64,000 nt of DNA from Vibrio sinaloensis DSM 21326 (lineage in GTDB: Bacteria > Pseudomonadota > Gammaproteobacteria > Enterobacterales > Vibrionaceae): assembly GCF_000189275.1 (NCBI RefSeq), contig NZ_AEVT01000057.1:1-64000 (forward strand), read 5' to 3'. The position numbers were made by a program, and so were the translations under genes. Positions 22,420-31,272 of this stretch are shown here, one piece after another. How positions within the stretch are numbered: the stretch's first letter is position 1; every line of letters begins with the position of its first letter. The notes beneath the pieces were generated by a model. The model did not search any database. It was not told where the DNA came from and worked only from the letters and a program-made list of their open reading frames with translations.

Positions 22420-24123
22420 TTAGGCGGTCGCGAACTTGTAAGTGCGGTAGCCACCGAGCAAGTTGCGCGCTTTGAATCCATTGTTGACTAGTTGGCGATA
22501 GGCGACGTTGCCACGTAATCCTACCTGACAGTAGATAATGATCTCCTTGTCTTTTGGCAGCTCATCCATTCTGTTGCGCAATTGGTCGACCGGAATGTTG
22601 ATCGCACCGTCGATGAACCCAACATTTTCAAGTTCGCCTGGATTACGCACATCAAGTAGCACCTGATCATCTGTTAACGAATCCATCTCATCAAAGTGAA
22701 TCGGAGTGGCGTCACCCTTAATGATGTTGTTTGCCACAAAAGCGGCTTGATTGATCACATCTTTTGCACTGCCATATGGCGGAGCGTAAGTGAGCTCCAA
22801 GTGTTGAAGCTGCTCAACCGTCATGCCTGCTCGCTGGGCAACCGCCATCACATCAATTCGTTTATCGACACCATCTTTGCCCACTGCTTGCGCACCAAAG
22901 ATCTTGCCTGTTTTTGGATCGAACAACATCTTGAACGATACGATTTCGGCACCTGGGTAGTAACTCGCATGGCTAGCGGTATGGACATAGACCTTTTCGT
23001 AATCGATGCCATCACGTTTTAGTTGCTTCTCGTTTTTACCCGTTGATGCGACCGCTAAATCGAAAATCTTGCAAATCGCCGTCCCTTGTGTGCCTTGATA
23101 GGTTTCATTTCGGCCTAACATGTTGTCGGCAGCCATACGACCTTGACGGTTAGCCGGGCCGGCGAGCGGTACTAAGGTTTGAGCGTTTGTGACAAAGTCT
23201 TTTTCTTCAACGGCATCGCCTACCGCATAAATGCTAGGGTCGCTGGTTTGCATCATGTTATTGGTGTAGATGCCACCAAGCTGACCGATTTGAAGCCCTG
23301 CTTCTTGAGCGAGTTTCACTTCTGGGCGAACACCGATCGCCATGATAAGAATGTCTGTGTTTAAGACTTCACCATTGTTTAATGTTAGGTTTAACTCACC
23401 TTCAATGTGCTGATGATCTTCGTTTTCGCCAGCGTCCATTGTGGCAATATGTTCATTAGGTGCATATTCAATCGACTCTAGTGCAACTCCTAACTTCAAG
23501 TCGATACCTTTGTGTCGAATTTCTGCATGAGCAAAGCCTGCCATTTCGCGATCCACGGACGTCATCACTTGGTCTGCCATTTCAACAAGCGTCGTTTTAA
23601 TTCCGAGCTGATGAAATGCCTCCATCATTTCAAGACCAATGAATCCGCCTCCGACTACCGTAGCGTGTTCAGGCTTATTCATTTGTATCGTGTTTAGGAT
23701 ACGATCCATATCCGGAATATTGCGCAAGGAATGAGTAAGCGGATTCGATATCCCTGGGATTGGAGGAACGATTGGACCCGCTCCAGGGCTTAGGAGTAAG
23801 AAATCGTAGGATTCGGTGTACTCAGAACCATCCAAGAGGTTTTTAACCGTAACAGACTTAGATTGTCGATTGATAGACACGACTTCGTTCATGACACGAA
23901 CGTCGACATTAAAACGTGCGAGGAAGCTTTCAGGTGTCTGTAAAAGTAGTTTGCTGCGCTCTTTAATATCGCCACCAATATGGTAAGGCAGTCCACAGTT
24001 CGCAAATGAAACAAACTCCCCACGCTCAAACATAATGATTTGGGCATTTTCGCTCAAGCGTCGTGCGCGAGCTGCAGCAGAAGCGCCACCGGCTACGCCG
24101 CCAACAATTACAATCTTAGTCAT
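22420..24123 (-). CDS. CoA-disulfide/persulfide reductase with C-terminal rhodanese domain
   Basis: At 567 residues it is an FAD/NAD(P)-dependent pyridine-nucleotide-disulfide oxidoreductase. It has the FAD-binding start IVIVGGVAGGASAAARARR and active-site Cys43 in FANCGLPYHIGG. A C-terminal rhodanese domain carries its own cysteine (Cys532, YCQVGLRGN). This is the CoADR-RHD fusion class (Npsr-like), which reduces CoA persulfides or polysulfide and releases sulfide. It is 12 bp downstream of the DUF2892 gene and divergent from an ArsR regulator with persulfide-sensor cysteines. This supports a role in reactive-sulfur handling. Confidence 0.92.
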   Translation of the reverse strand: MTKIVIVGGVAGGASAAARARRLSENAQIIMFERGEFVSFANCGLPYHIGGDIKERSKLLLQTPESFLARFNVDVRVMNEVVSINRQSKSVTVKNLLDGSEYTESYDFLLLSPGAGPIVPPIPGISNPLTHSLRNIPDMDRILNTIQMNKPEHATVVGGGFIGLEMMEAFHQLGIKTTLVEMADQVMTSVDREMAGFAHAEIRHKGIDLKLGVALESIEYAPNEHIATMDAGENEDHQHIEGELNLTLNNGEVLNTDILIMAIGVRPEVKLAQEAGLQIGQLGGIYTNNMMQTSDPSIYAVGDAVEEKDFVTNAQTLVPLAGPANRQGRMAADNMLGRNETYQGTQGTAICKIFDLAVASTGKNEKQLKRDGIDYEKVYVHTASHASYYPGAEIVSFKMLFDPKTGKIFGAQAVGKDGVDKRIDVMAVAQRAGMTVEQLQHLELTYAPPYGSAKDVINQAAFVANNIIKGDATPIHFDEMDSLTDDQVLLDVRNPGELENVGFIDGAINIPVDQLRNRMDELPKDKEIIIYCQVGLRGNVAYRQLVNNGFKARNLLGGYRTYKFATA

Positions 24124-24135
24124 GTGTACTCCGAA

Positions 24136-24327
24136 CTATTTAAAACCTAACTTTTTGAACACCATCGCGGCTGGGCAAAAGCCGGTAAAGGCACTTTGAA
24201 TCAGGTTTGCACCAATAAAAACAGTGAACCAAACAAAACCAGTATCTACGGTCACGGTTAAAAGTACAGAGAGTAAAACCATGATCCCTGCAAATACTCG
24301 AACGACGTTTTCCAATGTCATACCCAT
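24136..24327 (-). CDS. DUF2892 (YgaP-type) small inner-membrane protein
   Basis: The 63-residue protein has two hydrophobic segments (VFAGIMVLLSVLLTVTV and WFTVFIGANLIQSAFTGFCP) and the DUF2892 signature SAFTGFCPAAMVFKKLG. In E. coli this unit forms the membrane part of the rhodanese YgaP. Here it is a free protein preceding the CoADR-rhodanese, probably co-transcribed. It may anchor or pass sulfane sulfur across the membrane, which is inference. Confidence 0.88.
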   Translation of the reverse strand: MGMTLENVVRVFAGIMVLLSVLLTVTVDTGFVWFTVFIGANLIQSAFTGFCPAAMVFKKLGFK

Positions 24328-24372
24328 CTCCTTGAATGCCGACTTGCTATTGCGCTAACTATAGAGATATAA

Positions 24373-24434
24373 ATTAGCATTGTCTAATGTTAATTTATCT
24401 AAATTTAAAATAACTAAATTAGTATTGACTAAAT
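24373..24434. promoter_or_regulatory. Two operator-like dyads in the divergent sulfur-cluster promoter
   Basis: Two copies of AAATTAG-N6-CTAA occur: ATTAG-CATTGT-CTAAT (24373-24388) and ATTAG-TATTGA-CTAAA (24418-24433). They are spaced 45 bp apart within the very AT-rich gap between the DUF2892 gene and the ArsR gene. Such short AT-rich dyads are typical of BigR/SqrR operators. One would control each direction. Confidence 0.55.
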
Positions 24435-24484
24435 TATATTGTTAAGTAAGCTCTGATGTAGTGTTTGTTTAATGGGTGAGAGCG

Positions 24485-24787
24485 ATGGACTTAGTTCAAA
24501 TGCAAACCAACGCCGTAGAAGCGGCAGACTTACTGAAGGTAATGGCGCATCCGGAAAGATTGATGGTGTTGTGTCAGCTTACTCAAGGCGAAGTGGGTGT
24601 CGGTGCGCTACAACAAGGCTCCAATCTGAGTCAGTCTGCCTTCTCTCAGCACTTGACCGTACTGAGAAAACATCAATTGATCCAAGCTAGAAAGGAATCG
24701 CAACAGGTCTTTTATTCACTCGCCGATCCACGTGTTGAAGCCCTTATTCAGAGCCTTCACAGCGTGTTTTGTGCGCCAGAATCTTGA
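24485..24787 (+). CDS. ArsR-family repressor, BigR/SqrR-type persulfide sensor
   Basis: A winged-helix ArsR repressor of 100 residues from ATG 24485 (an in-frame GTG lies at 24476). The recognition region is NLSQSAFSQHLTVLRKHQLI. Two cysteines, VLCQLTQGE (Cys30) and VFCAPES (Cys96), are 66 residues apart. As I recall, this is the spacing of the disulfide/tetrasulfide-forming pair in SqrR (41/107) and BigR (42/108). It has no metal-site ELCVCDL motif. It sits between the divergent CoADR operon and the YeeE channels, so it likely represses both until persulfide accumulates. Confidence 0.87.
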   Translation: MDLVQMQTNAVEAADLLKVMAHPERLMVLCQLTQGEVGVGALQQGSNLSQSAFSQHLTVLRKHQLIQARKESQQVFYSLADPRVEALIQSLHSVFCAPES

Positions 24788-24808
24788 TTAGGTTTAAAGA
24801 GGTATTCA

Positions 24809-25240
24809 ATGTTAGAAACCATTCCATGGGAATCGTTGTTAGGTGGTGTTGCACTTGGTGTATCCGCTACCTTGTTATTGCTTATGAATGGAAAGGTCGC
24901 TGGGATCAGCGGCATTGTAAATGGACTTATGTTGCCTAGAAGCGCTGATTACGCTTGGCGTGTACTGTTTGTTTTAGGCATGGTGCTAGGTGGCGTGGTG
25001 AGCGTGATGTCATTTGGTGTCGATACCCCTTCATTTGACGGCGTATCATTACCAGTACTTGTTGTCGCTGGTGCCTTGGTTGGGTTTGGAACCCGACTCG
25101 CTAATGGCTGTACCAGTGGGCACGGTATATGTGGTATTGGCCGTCTATCAAAGCGTTCAATAATTGCAACCATGATATTTATGTTGGTGGCCGCTTTGAC
25201 GGTATATGTACGTTTACATTGGTTTTCAGTAGGTAACTAG
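24809..25240 (+). CDS. YeeE/YedE-family sulfur-compound channel, first half (PmpA-like)
   Basis: The 143-residue membrane protein has about four helices and the conserved cysteine motif RLANGCTSGHGICGIGRLS. This motif defines the YeeE/YedE thiosulfate or sulfur-transport family. Proteins of this half size occur in pairs (PmpA/PmpB) in persulfide-regulated operons. It lies 21 nt after the ArsR gene and 6 nt before its partner. Confidence 0.9.
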   Translation: MLETIPWESLLGGVALGVSATLLLLMNGKVAGISGIVNGLMLPRSADYAWRVLFVLGMVLGGVVSVMSFGVDTPSFDGVSLPVLVVAGALVGFGTRLANGCTSGHGICGIGRLSKRSIIATMIFMLVAALTVYVRLHWFSVGN

Positions 25241-25246
25241 GGGCAA

Positions 25247-25711
25247 GTGATGAACAATAGATTAACTCGATTGACACCTCTTTTCTCTGGGGCTTTATTC
25301 GGCTTTGGGATGGCGTTTTCTGGCATGATTGATCCTGCAAAAGTGATCGGATTTTTAGACTTCGCTGGGCAATGGGATCCTAGCCTTGCGTTCGTTATGG
25401 GCGGGGCGTTATTGGTGTTTTTGCCAAGCTATCACTTTCTTATCAAGCCGCGCAGTCAATCAATAAATGGTGAAAACCTCTGCCTACCTGCCTCTCAACA
25501 CCTCGATAGTCGATTGATGTCTGGCGCCGCTGTGTTTGGTATCGGTTGGGGGCTTGCTGGAGTTTGCCCCGGGCCTGCCGTAACGAGTGTCGCGTTAGGC
25601 AGCATTGAAGTGGTGCTGTTTTTAGTGGCGATGTTGGTGGGCTCACTGATGGCGAATGTTGCATTTCCTAAAGCGCAATTGGCTCGAGAATTCGCTGAAG
25701 CAATCAAATAG
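25247..25711 (+). CDS. YeeE/YedE-family sulfur-compound channel, second half (PmpB-like)
   Basis: The 154-residue membrane protein has the partner motif GIGWGLAGVCPGPAVTS with its conserved cysteine, and about four helices. With the preceding gene it should make one functional YeeE-like channel for a sulfur species. It is 24 nt upstream of the RND pump gene, suggesting the pump is in the same operon. Confidence 0.9.
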   Translation: MMNNRLTRLTPLFSGALFGFGMAFSGMIDPAKVIGFLDFAGQWDPSLAFVMGGALLVFLPSYHFLIKPRSQSINGENLCLPASQHLDSRLMSGAAVFGIGWGLAGVCPGPAVTSVALGSIEVVLFLVAMLVGSLMANVAFPKAQLAREFAEAIK

Positions 25712-25735
25712 AAGTTGTAACAGATTGGAGGTTAC

Positions 25736-28700
25736 ATGGAGTTAAAACGCGGGCAGGGAAGCTGGATTCAATCGGTTATGAGCAGCTTTTTCCCGCCAAT
25801 TCTCATCATACTTATGTTGGGTATTGGTGCGGCGGCGTTGTGGCTAACGCCAAAAGAAGAAGATCCTCAAATCGTGGTTCCAATGGCCGATGTGTTGGTG
25901 TCTGCACCTGGCTTAAGAGCCTCTCAGGTAGAGAAACAAGTCACAGAACCATTGGAAAAGTTGCTGAGTCAGATTGATGGTGTGGAATACGTGTACTCGA
26001 CCTCAATGGAAGGCGCAGCTCAGGTGATCGTTCGATTTTATGTTGGCGAGCAACGCGAAGAGTCGTTGGTTAAGCTCTACAACAAGCTCTATTCGAATCA
26101 AGACAAGATTCCACCAGCGGTCAATAATTGGATTGTAAAGCCTGTTGAAATCGATGATGTGCCTATCGTGGTAGCGGCTTTGTATAGCACAGATACTGAA
26201 CACGTTAATCGTCATCAACTAAAACGCATTGCCGATCAGGCTACGCTTGGCTTAAAAGCGCTCCCCGATACTAACTTGGTTAAGGTCGTGGGAGGGGAGT
26301 CACGAACCATCTCCGTTGAGTTGGATTCGGTTGCGATGGCCCATTTCAATGTGACCATTGATGATTTAAATCGCGCGCTGTCGTTATCACATCAGAGAAC
26401 AGATCTTGGCTCTATCCAAGTCGAGGATGGGTTCTATCAACTTGAAAGTGGCGCGCTGCTCGCCAGCATCAGTCAGCTGAAGCAGCTCGTTGTCAGTGTG
26501 GTGAATGGCAAGCCTGTTTACTTACAAGATGTTGCCAATGTCGTTGATGGACAATCTGAAGCAACCACAGACACTTGGTATCGCTCTGCTCAATCAGGGC
26601 AAGAATACCCTGCTGTGTTTATCTCTGTTGCCAAACAGAGAGGTTCAAACGCGGTTGACGTTGCGGAAAGTGTATTAACGCAGCTCGAAGAGCTTAAACA
26701 GCAACAATTTCCGCAAGCGGTTGAGTTTGCCATTATTCGTGATTATGGCCAAACGGCAGACGACAAAGTGTCCAACCTTATCTCGAGTTTGGGTATTGCA
26801 ATCCTGACTGTGGTTGTTTTTGTTGGGCTGTTTTTGAACTGGCGCAGCGCTCTGGTTGTCGCGATCGCGATTCCGATCAGTTACGGCGCCGCCTTGGGAA
26901 TGGACCTACTATTTGGTTATTCGATTAACCGAGTCACACTGTTTGCCTTGATACTTGCACTCGGTCTTATCGTCGATGACCCCATCGCAAGCATTGATAA
27001 CATTGAACGTTACTTGAAACGTAACGACTTATCTCGCACCAAAGCGATTGTGTTGGCCATGGCCGAAATTCGCAGTGCGTTGCTAATGTCAACCGTGGCC
27101 ATTGTGATCGTATTTCTGCCAATGTTTTTTATCACTGGAATGATGGGACCCTATATGGGGCCGTTGGCATTTAATGTGCCAATAAGTGTCATTTTCAGCA
27201 CTGTGGTGGCATTTATGATCACACCATGGTTGGCGAAAAAGATATTAGTCGCAGCCAATAGCAATGTTAGCGAACAACTTGAATCAAGCTTACTGTACCG
27301 CGGATACCAAAAAGTGCTCTTTCCACTGTTGGAGAGTCGACGTAAAGCCTGGCTGTTTTTGGCTACAGTGGCTATTTTATTTGTGGTCGCGGCACTGCTT
27401 CCTGCGCTGCGCCTAGTACCGTTAAAGCTACTGCCATACGACAATAAAAACGAATTTCAGATCGTACTGAATATGCCCGAATCGAGCAATTTTGTTGAAA
27501 CGTCCAATGCGCTACGCGTGTTTGCCGATTATCTGGTTGAAGTGCCAGAGGTGGAGTCGGTTTCTGGATTCTCCGCCGTTGCTTCACCAATGGATTTTAA
27601 TGGCATGGTTCGCCATTACTTTATGCGCGATCAAGCATACCAAGGTGAGCTAAGGGTGGTGCTGGCAGACAAACACCGCCGACATATGCAATCCCACGAA
27701 ATTGTAACGCGCTTAAGAGAAGACTTGGAGACAATCGCCCAACGGTATTCAGCCACTATTCAGCTTGTGGAAGTGCCACCGGGGCCTCCGGTGATTGCGA
27801 CCATCACCGCCGAAGTCTATGGCAGTGCGACGACCAGTTATCAGCAGTTAGCGCAACAGGCGAATCTTGTTGCTCATAGGTTGCAGAAGGAAGCGTTCGT
27901 CACTGAAGTCGACACCAGTATTCAAGGGGAGTTGGAAACGTGGCAGTTCATTATTGATCAGGAAAAAGCCGCGTTATCGGGAGTGTCGATCAAAGATGTC
28001 AACCAGACTCTACTTGCGGCTAATCTAGGGTTGGTCATTGGCTATCTGGAAACCGATCGAGACCTTCTGCCACTTCCTATTGAGATTCGTCTACCTGTTG
28101 AAAAGCGTGACGATCTTGATTCTCTACGCCAGCTGTATGTGCGTGGCCAATCGGGTGTGGTCAAGCAATACGTGAATGGTGCACTGATCGATGCGCCACA
28201 ACCTAAAGTCCAGCTGGCTGAAATCGGCGAGTTTGTAAAGCGTAACAGCGACCAACCTATTTATCATAAAAACCTCAAGCCTGTGGTTTATGTTTACGCG
28301 GAAACCGCCGGCCGTGTCCCCGGTGAAATCATTGCTGATGTGCTTGCAGACCAAAATGTTTCTCAACACGAGCAAGTAACAGAATGGGGAGAGCGTACAT
28401 ATCTGTCTAATGGTGCAGGGTTAGCTTGGCGTGTCAGCGATGACATTGATGTGATTTGGAGTGGGGAAGGTGAGTGGAAAATTACTGTGGATGTTTTCCG
28501 TGACTTAGGGATTGCCTATGGGGCGGCGTTACTCGGTGTGTTTGTCGTCATGCTTATACAAACTGGCTTACCCGCGGTGTCTGGCATCATTATGCTGGCG
28601 ATACCATTAACCGTCATTGGCATCATGCCAGGTTTCTGGTTGCTAAATACGTTAAGCAGCGACATTAATGGTTACCCCAACCCAGCTTTGTTTACGGCCA

Positions 28701-29041
28701 CCGCAATGATAGGGATGATTGCGCTCGCGGGCATTGTGGTACGTAACTCCTTGGTTCTGATTGAGTTCATACAGCAGTCCTTGGCAACTGGAATGCCTTT
28801 AGATCACGCGTTGATACAGTCAGGCGCTGTGCGGATGAGGCCAATTTTACTCACCGCGGGTACGACGCTGCTCGGTAATATCGTGATTACGCTCGATCCT
28901 ATTTTTAACGGTTTAGCATGGGCGATCATCTTTGGCATCACGGCCTCAACCGTTTTCACCTTACTCGTGGTGCCCGTGGTTTACAACTTAGCCTATCAAC
29001 ATCAACCGGGGCATGGATTAAAAACTCAGGAGGAAGAGTAA
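25736..29041 (+). CDS. RND-family efflux permease
   Basis: At 1101 residues it is an AcrB/MdtB-like inner-membrane pump with two large periplasmic loops and 12 membrane helices. The TM4 proton-relay motif is present as LGLIVDDPIASIDNIERYL with two adjacent Asp. It follows the YeeE pair and overlaps the adaptor gene by 1 nt (TAATG). Transporter-before-adaptor is the reverse of the commonest order, and no TolC-type outer-membrane gene is in the cluster. The substrate is unknown; the regulator upstream suggests a link to sulfur stress. Confidence 0.93.
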   Translation: MELKRGQGSWIQSVMSSFFPPILIILMLGIGAAALWLTPKEEDPQIVVPMADVLVSAPGLRASQVEKQVTEPLEKLLSQIDGVEYVYSTSMEGAAQVIVRFYVGEQREESLVKLYNKLYSNQDKIPPAVNNWIVKPVEIDDVPIVVAALYSTDTEHVNRHQLKRIADQATLGLKALPDTNLVKVVGGESRTISVELDSVAMAHFNVTIDDLNRALSLSHQRTDLGSIQVEDGFYQLESGALLASISQLKQLVVSVVNGKPVYLQDVANVVDGQSEATTDTWYRSAQSGQEYPAVFISVAKQRGSNAVDVAESVLTQLEELKQQQFPQAVEFAIIRDYGQTADDKVSNLISSLGIAILTVVVFVGLFLNWRSALVVAIAIPISYGAALGMDLLFGYSINRVTLFALILALGLIVDDPIASIDNIERYLKRNDLSRTKAIVLAMAEIRSALLMSTVAIVIVFLPMFFITGMMGPYMGPLAFNVPISVIFSTVVAFMITPWLAKKILVAANSNVSEQLESSLLYRGYQKVLFPLLESRRKAWLFLATVAILFVVAALLPALRLVPLKLLPYDNKNEFQIVLNMPESSNFVETSNALRVFADYLVEVPEVESVSGFSAVASPMDFNGMVRHYFMRDQAYQGELRVVLADKHRRHMQSHEIVTRLREDLETIAQRYSATIQLVEVPPGPPVIATITAEVYGSATTSYQQLAQQANLVAHRLQKEAFVTEVDTSIQGELETWQFIIDQEKAALSGVSIKDVNQTLLAANLGLVIGYLETDRDLLPLPIEIRLPVEKRDDLDSLRQLYVRGQSGVVKQYVNGALIDAPQPKVQLAEIGEFVKRNSDQPIYHKNLKPVVYVYAETAGRVPGEIIADVLADQNVSQHEQVTEWGERTYLSNGAGLAWRVSDDIDVIWSGEGEWKITVDVFRDLGIAYGAALLGVFVVMLIQTGLPAVSGIIMLAIPLTVIGIMPGFWLLNTLSSDINGYPNPALFTATAMIGMIALAGIVVRNSLVLIEFIQQSLATGMPLDHALIQSGAVRMRPILLTAGTTLLGNIVITLDPIFNGLAWAIIFGITASTVFTLLVVPVVYNLAYQHQPGHGLKTQEEE

Positions 29042-30081
29042 TGAAACTTAATAACAAAGTGTTAGGCGCCGGGTTGTTTGCGTTACTCGCCTTCCTGTTT
29101 GTTTATATGGCGGGTGGGTTCAGCGATAAAATTGAGTCAGCAAAGCGTCATCATCGTTTGGATATTGATAAGCTTGAGACGATGACCTTAGTTGCAACTC
29201 AGCAGGTCAATAAGCGTGTTTTTCCGGGTGTTGTCTCTGCAAAACAAAGTGCAGATATTGCCGCTCGTTTGACCGCGAACGTGGTAGAAGTGATGGTTGA
29301 TGTAGGTGACAACGTCACCAAGGGTGACTTGTTACTTAGGCTCGAGAGTGACGATTTAGACGCCATTGTAGAGCAGAGTGTCCAGAGCTTGTCTTCTACT
29401 CAGGCTCAGCTTAACAATGCTCGTAAGGAGTACCGCAGAGCGGAAGACCTTGTTAAGAAAAAGCTGATTCCACAGTCTCAATTTGATTCAGCAGAGAGTC
29501 GCCTTCAATCGGCGCAAGCCAGTTTTAATCAAGCAAAAGCAGCGGTCGCAGAAGCGGAAACGACCTTTGGCTTTAGCGTTATTAGCGCCCCTTTTGATGC
29601 GGTCATCACTGCCAAATCCGTCAACGCGGGTGATACGGCAACACCCGGTTTGAGCTTGTTACGCCTATACAATCCGCAGTCTTTGCAAGTCGAGGTTGAT
29701 GTCTCAGAGTCAGCACTGCCTTTTGTTACGCTCGGGTTAGAGGTCATGATCACTTTCCCAACGGTCGGCCAATCTACTCAAGCGAAGATTATTGAGATTA
29801 CTCCCTCGGCCGACGCTGGCTCACGCAGTTACAAGATTAAGCTGGACTTTAACGCAGAGCTGGGACTCTTTCCGGGAACGTACAGTCAAGTAATGATTCC
29901 AATGGGAACACGAGATGAACTGATTGTCCCAACAGACGCAATAACTCAAGTCGGTCAACTCGATTACGTCAAAGTCCTTGCCGATGGTCAACTTGAAACG
30001 CGACTGGTACAGCTAGGGGAAGGTCGTCGAGTTCGTAAAGGGCTGAGCGCTGGTGAAACCATTGTACTCAACCCCAATTAG
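29041..30081 (+). CDS. RND periplasmic adaptor (membrane fusion protein)
   Basis: The protein has 346 residues from the ATG overlapping the pump's stop codon. It has an N-terminal anchor (LGAGLFALLAFLFVYMAGG) and a lipoyl half-motif (ANVVEVMVDVGDNVTKGDLL). An alpha-hairpin (about 100-165) and beta-barrel/proximal domains complete it. This is the usual HlyD/AcrA architecture. It bridges the pump to an outer-membrane channel encoded elsewhere. The gene ends 6 nt from the converging nuclease gene. Confidence 0.92.
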   Translation: MKLNNKVLGAGLFALLAFLFVYMAGGFSDKIESAKRHHRLDIDKLETMTLVATQQVNKRVFPGVVSAKQSADIAARLTANVVEVMVDVGDNVTKGDLLLRLESDDLDAIVEQSVQSLSSTQAQLNNARKEYRRAEDLVKKKLIPQSQFDSAESRLQSAQASFNQAKAAVAEAETTFGFSVISAPFDAVITAKSVNAGDTATPGLSLLRLYNPQSLQVEVDVSESALPFVTLGLEVMITFPTVGQSTQAKIIEITPSADAGSRSYKIKLDFNAELGLFPGTYSQVMIPMGTRDELIVPTDAITQVGQLDYVKVLADGQLETRLVQLGEGRRVRKGLSAGETIVLNPN

Positions 30082-30087
30082 ATGTAC

Positions 30088-30978
30088 TTAGTAAAGTTGG
30101 GCGGTGATAGGGCAGTGGTCGCTTAGCTGATGCTTGAGCACCTGTTGGCTCGGATACACATCTTGTTTAGGTGCTGAAAGCTTGATTTGATCACTAACAA
30201 TGATGTGGTCGATCAGTGAACGAAAACTGTGGGTTTTGTTCGGTTGCTTTCGCGATCGAACCTTACACTCGGCGCGAGTTCGTTGTGTTGCTAGCTGAGC
30301 ACGGTTGCTCTGGGTAAGCGTGTTCCACAACCAGTCATTGGGATAGCTTAGGTTGTGGTTAAAATCGCCAAGGATGACGTAAGCTTGGTTCGCCACTTCC
30401 TTTTCATTAATCCACTGGTTTAGGCGCTCACCCTGCTGTTTTAGAATGCGGCAGTCGCGATTATTCTTGTAAGCACCGCTGCATCGAGCCTTGAGGTGAA
30501 CAGACAATAGATGAATAGGTCGTTCACTGTTTGGCTGAATAACAACATAGGTTGCGAAACGAAGCTTACTGTTGCTACGTTGATCGAGCAAAACATCCGG
30601 CATATTCTGCCAGCTAATCCCATGCTTTATCGCCACTCCGGTGAACTGATTGATGTCGTGAAAACGCTTTTCTGTGTGTCTCTCCTGGGTTCGATCAGAG
30701 AATACGATGTCATAACCCTTACCTATCACTTTCTGTAACGCGGCTTCATCATTCACTTCCTGAAAGGCGAGCACATCGCTTTGCATCAATGAAAAATGTT
30801 CCTCGAGTGCGAGATAGTCGCCCGTTGTTCGCTGCGACTGGACAAATTGGTCTGACGGTGATGAAGACAGCCATTCAATGTTCCATGTGGACAATGTTAG
30901 TGATGAATCCGCGAGTACATCAAAGGGCAATACCAACAGGGCAGACAGGACAAAACAGCGTATTTTTTGGTTTAACAT
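30088..30978 (-). CDS. Secreted endonuclease/exonuclease/phosphatase-family protein
   Basis: The 296-residue protein has a signal peptide to about residue 23 (PFDVLA). All core motifs of the DNase I-like fold are present: TLSTWNIEWL, VLAFQEVND, VILGDFNHN and the closing LSDHCPITAQL. It is probably a periplasmic or extracellular nuclease; phosphodiesterase activity on another substrate cannot be excluded. Cys pairs (CSGAYKNNRDC) suggest a disulfide in the exported protein. It appears to be transcribed alone. Confidence 0.88.
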   Translation of the reverse strand: MLNQKIRCFVLSALLVLPFDVLADSSLTLSTWNIEWLSSSPSDQFVQSQRTTGDYLALEEHFSLMQSDVLAFQEVNDEAALQKVIGKGYDIVFSDRTQERHTEKRFHDINQFTGVAIKHGISWQNMPDVLLDQRSNSKLRFATYVVIQPNSERPIHLLSVHLKARCSGAYKNNRDCRILKQQGERLNQWINEKEVANQAYVILGDFNHNLSYPNDWLWNTLTQSNRAQLATQRTRAECKVRSRKQPNKTHSFRSLIDHIIVSDQIKLSAPKQDVYPSQQVLKHQLSDHCPITAQLY

Positions 30979-31024
30979 ACTTTAACATTCATAAAATCGA
31001 TTACAGCCTTTATTCCATAAGCGC

Positions 31025-31150
31025 TTGAAAAAAATCAAGCCTAAAGAGCCTCATTTTTGCAATTTACATGGTTTTCTTCCAGCCTGAGATCGCTGCCACT
31101 AAGATCGCGTTGATCTTAATCTATGGCCTATTTTTGTTGATCGAAATCAA
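31025..31150 (+). promoter_or_regulatory. FNR-type sites upstream of nrdD
   Basis: TTGATCGAAATCAA (31137-31150) is a perfect match to the FNR consensus TTGAT-N4-ATCAA. Two weaker relatives are TTGAAAAAAATCAA (31025-31038) and TTGATCTTAATCTA (31110-31123). Anaerobic activation by FNR is expected for class III ribonucleotide reductase. The weaker two may be fortuitous. Confidence 0.72.
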
Positions 31151-31181
31151 TACTTTTATTCGGTTCATCTCGTTAAATACG

Positions 31182-31228
31182 CCACAACATATAGTGTCAG
31201 TCGAATAAAAAATCGCCCTATATAGTGT
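31182..31228 (+). promoter_or_regulatory. NrdR box pair upstream of nrdD
   Basis: Two 16-mers ending ATATAGTGT (31182-31197 and 31213-31228) lie 31 bp apart, the usual three-turn spacing of NrdR boxes (consensus near ACACWATATATWGTGT). The first matches 14 of 16 positions, the second about 11. NrdR would repress transcription when dATP is high. Confidence 0.72.
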
Positions 31229-31272
31229 GTTTGTGGATAAGTCTGTGAGTATGCTTAGGGTAAGGAGAGAAG

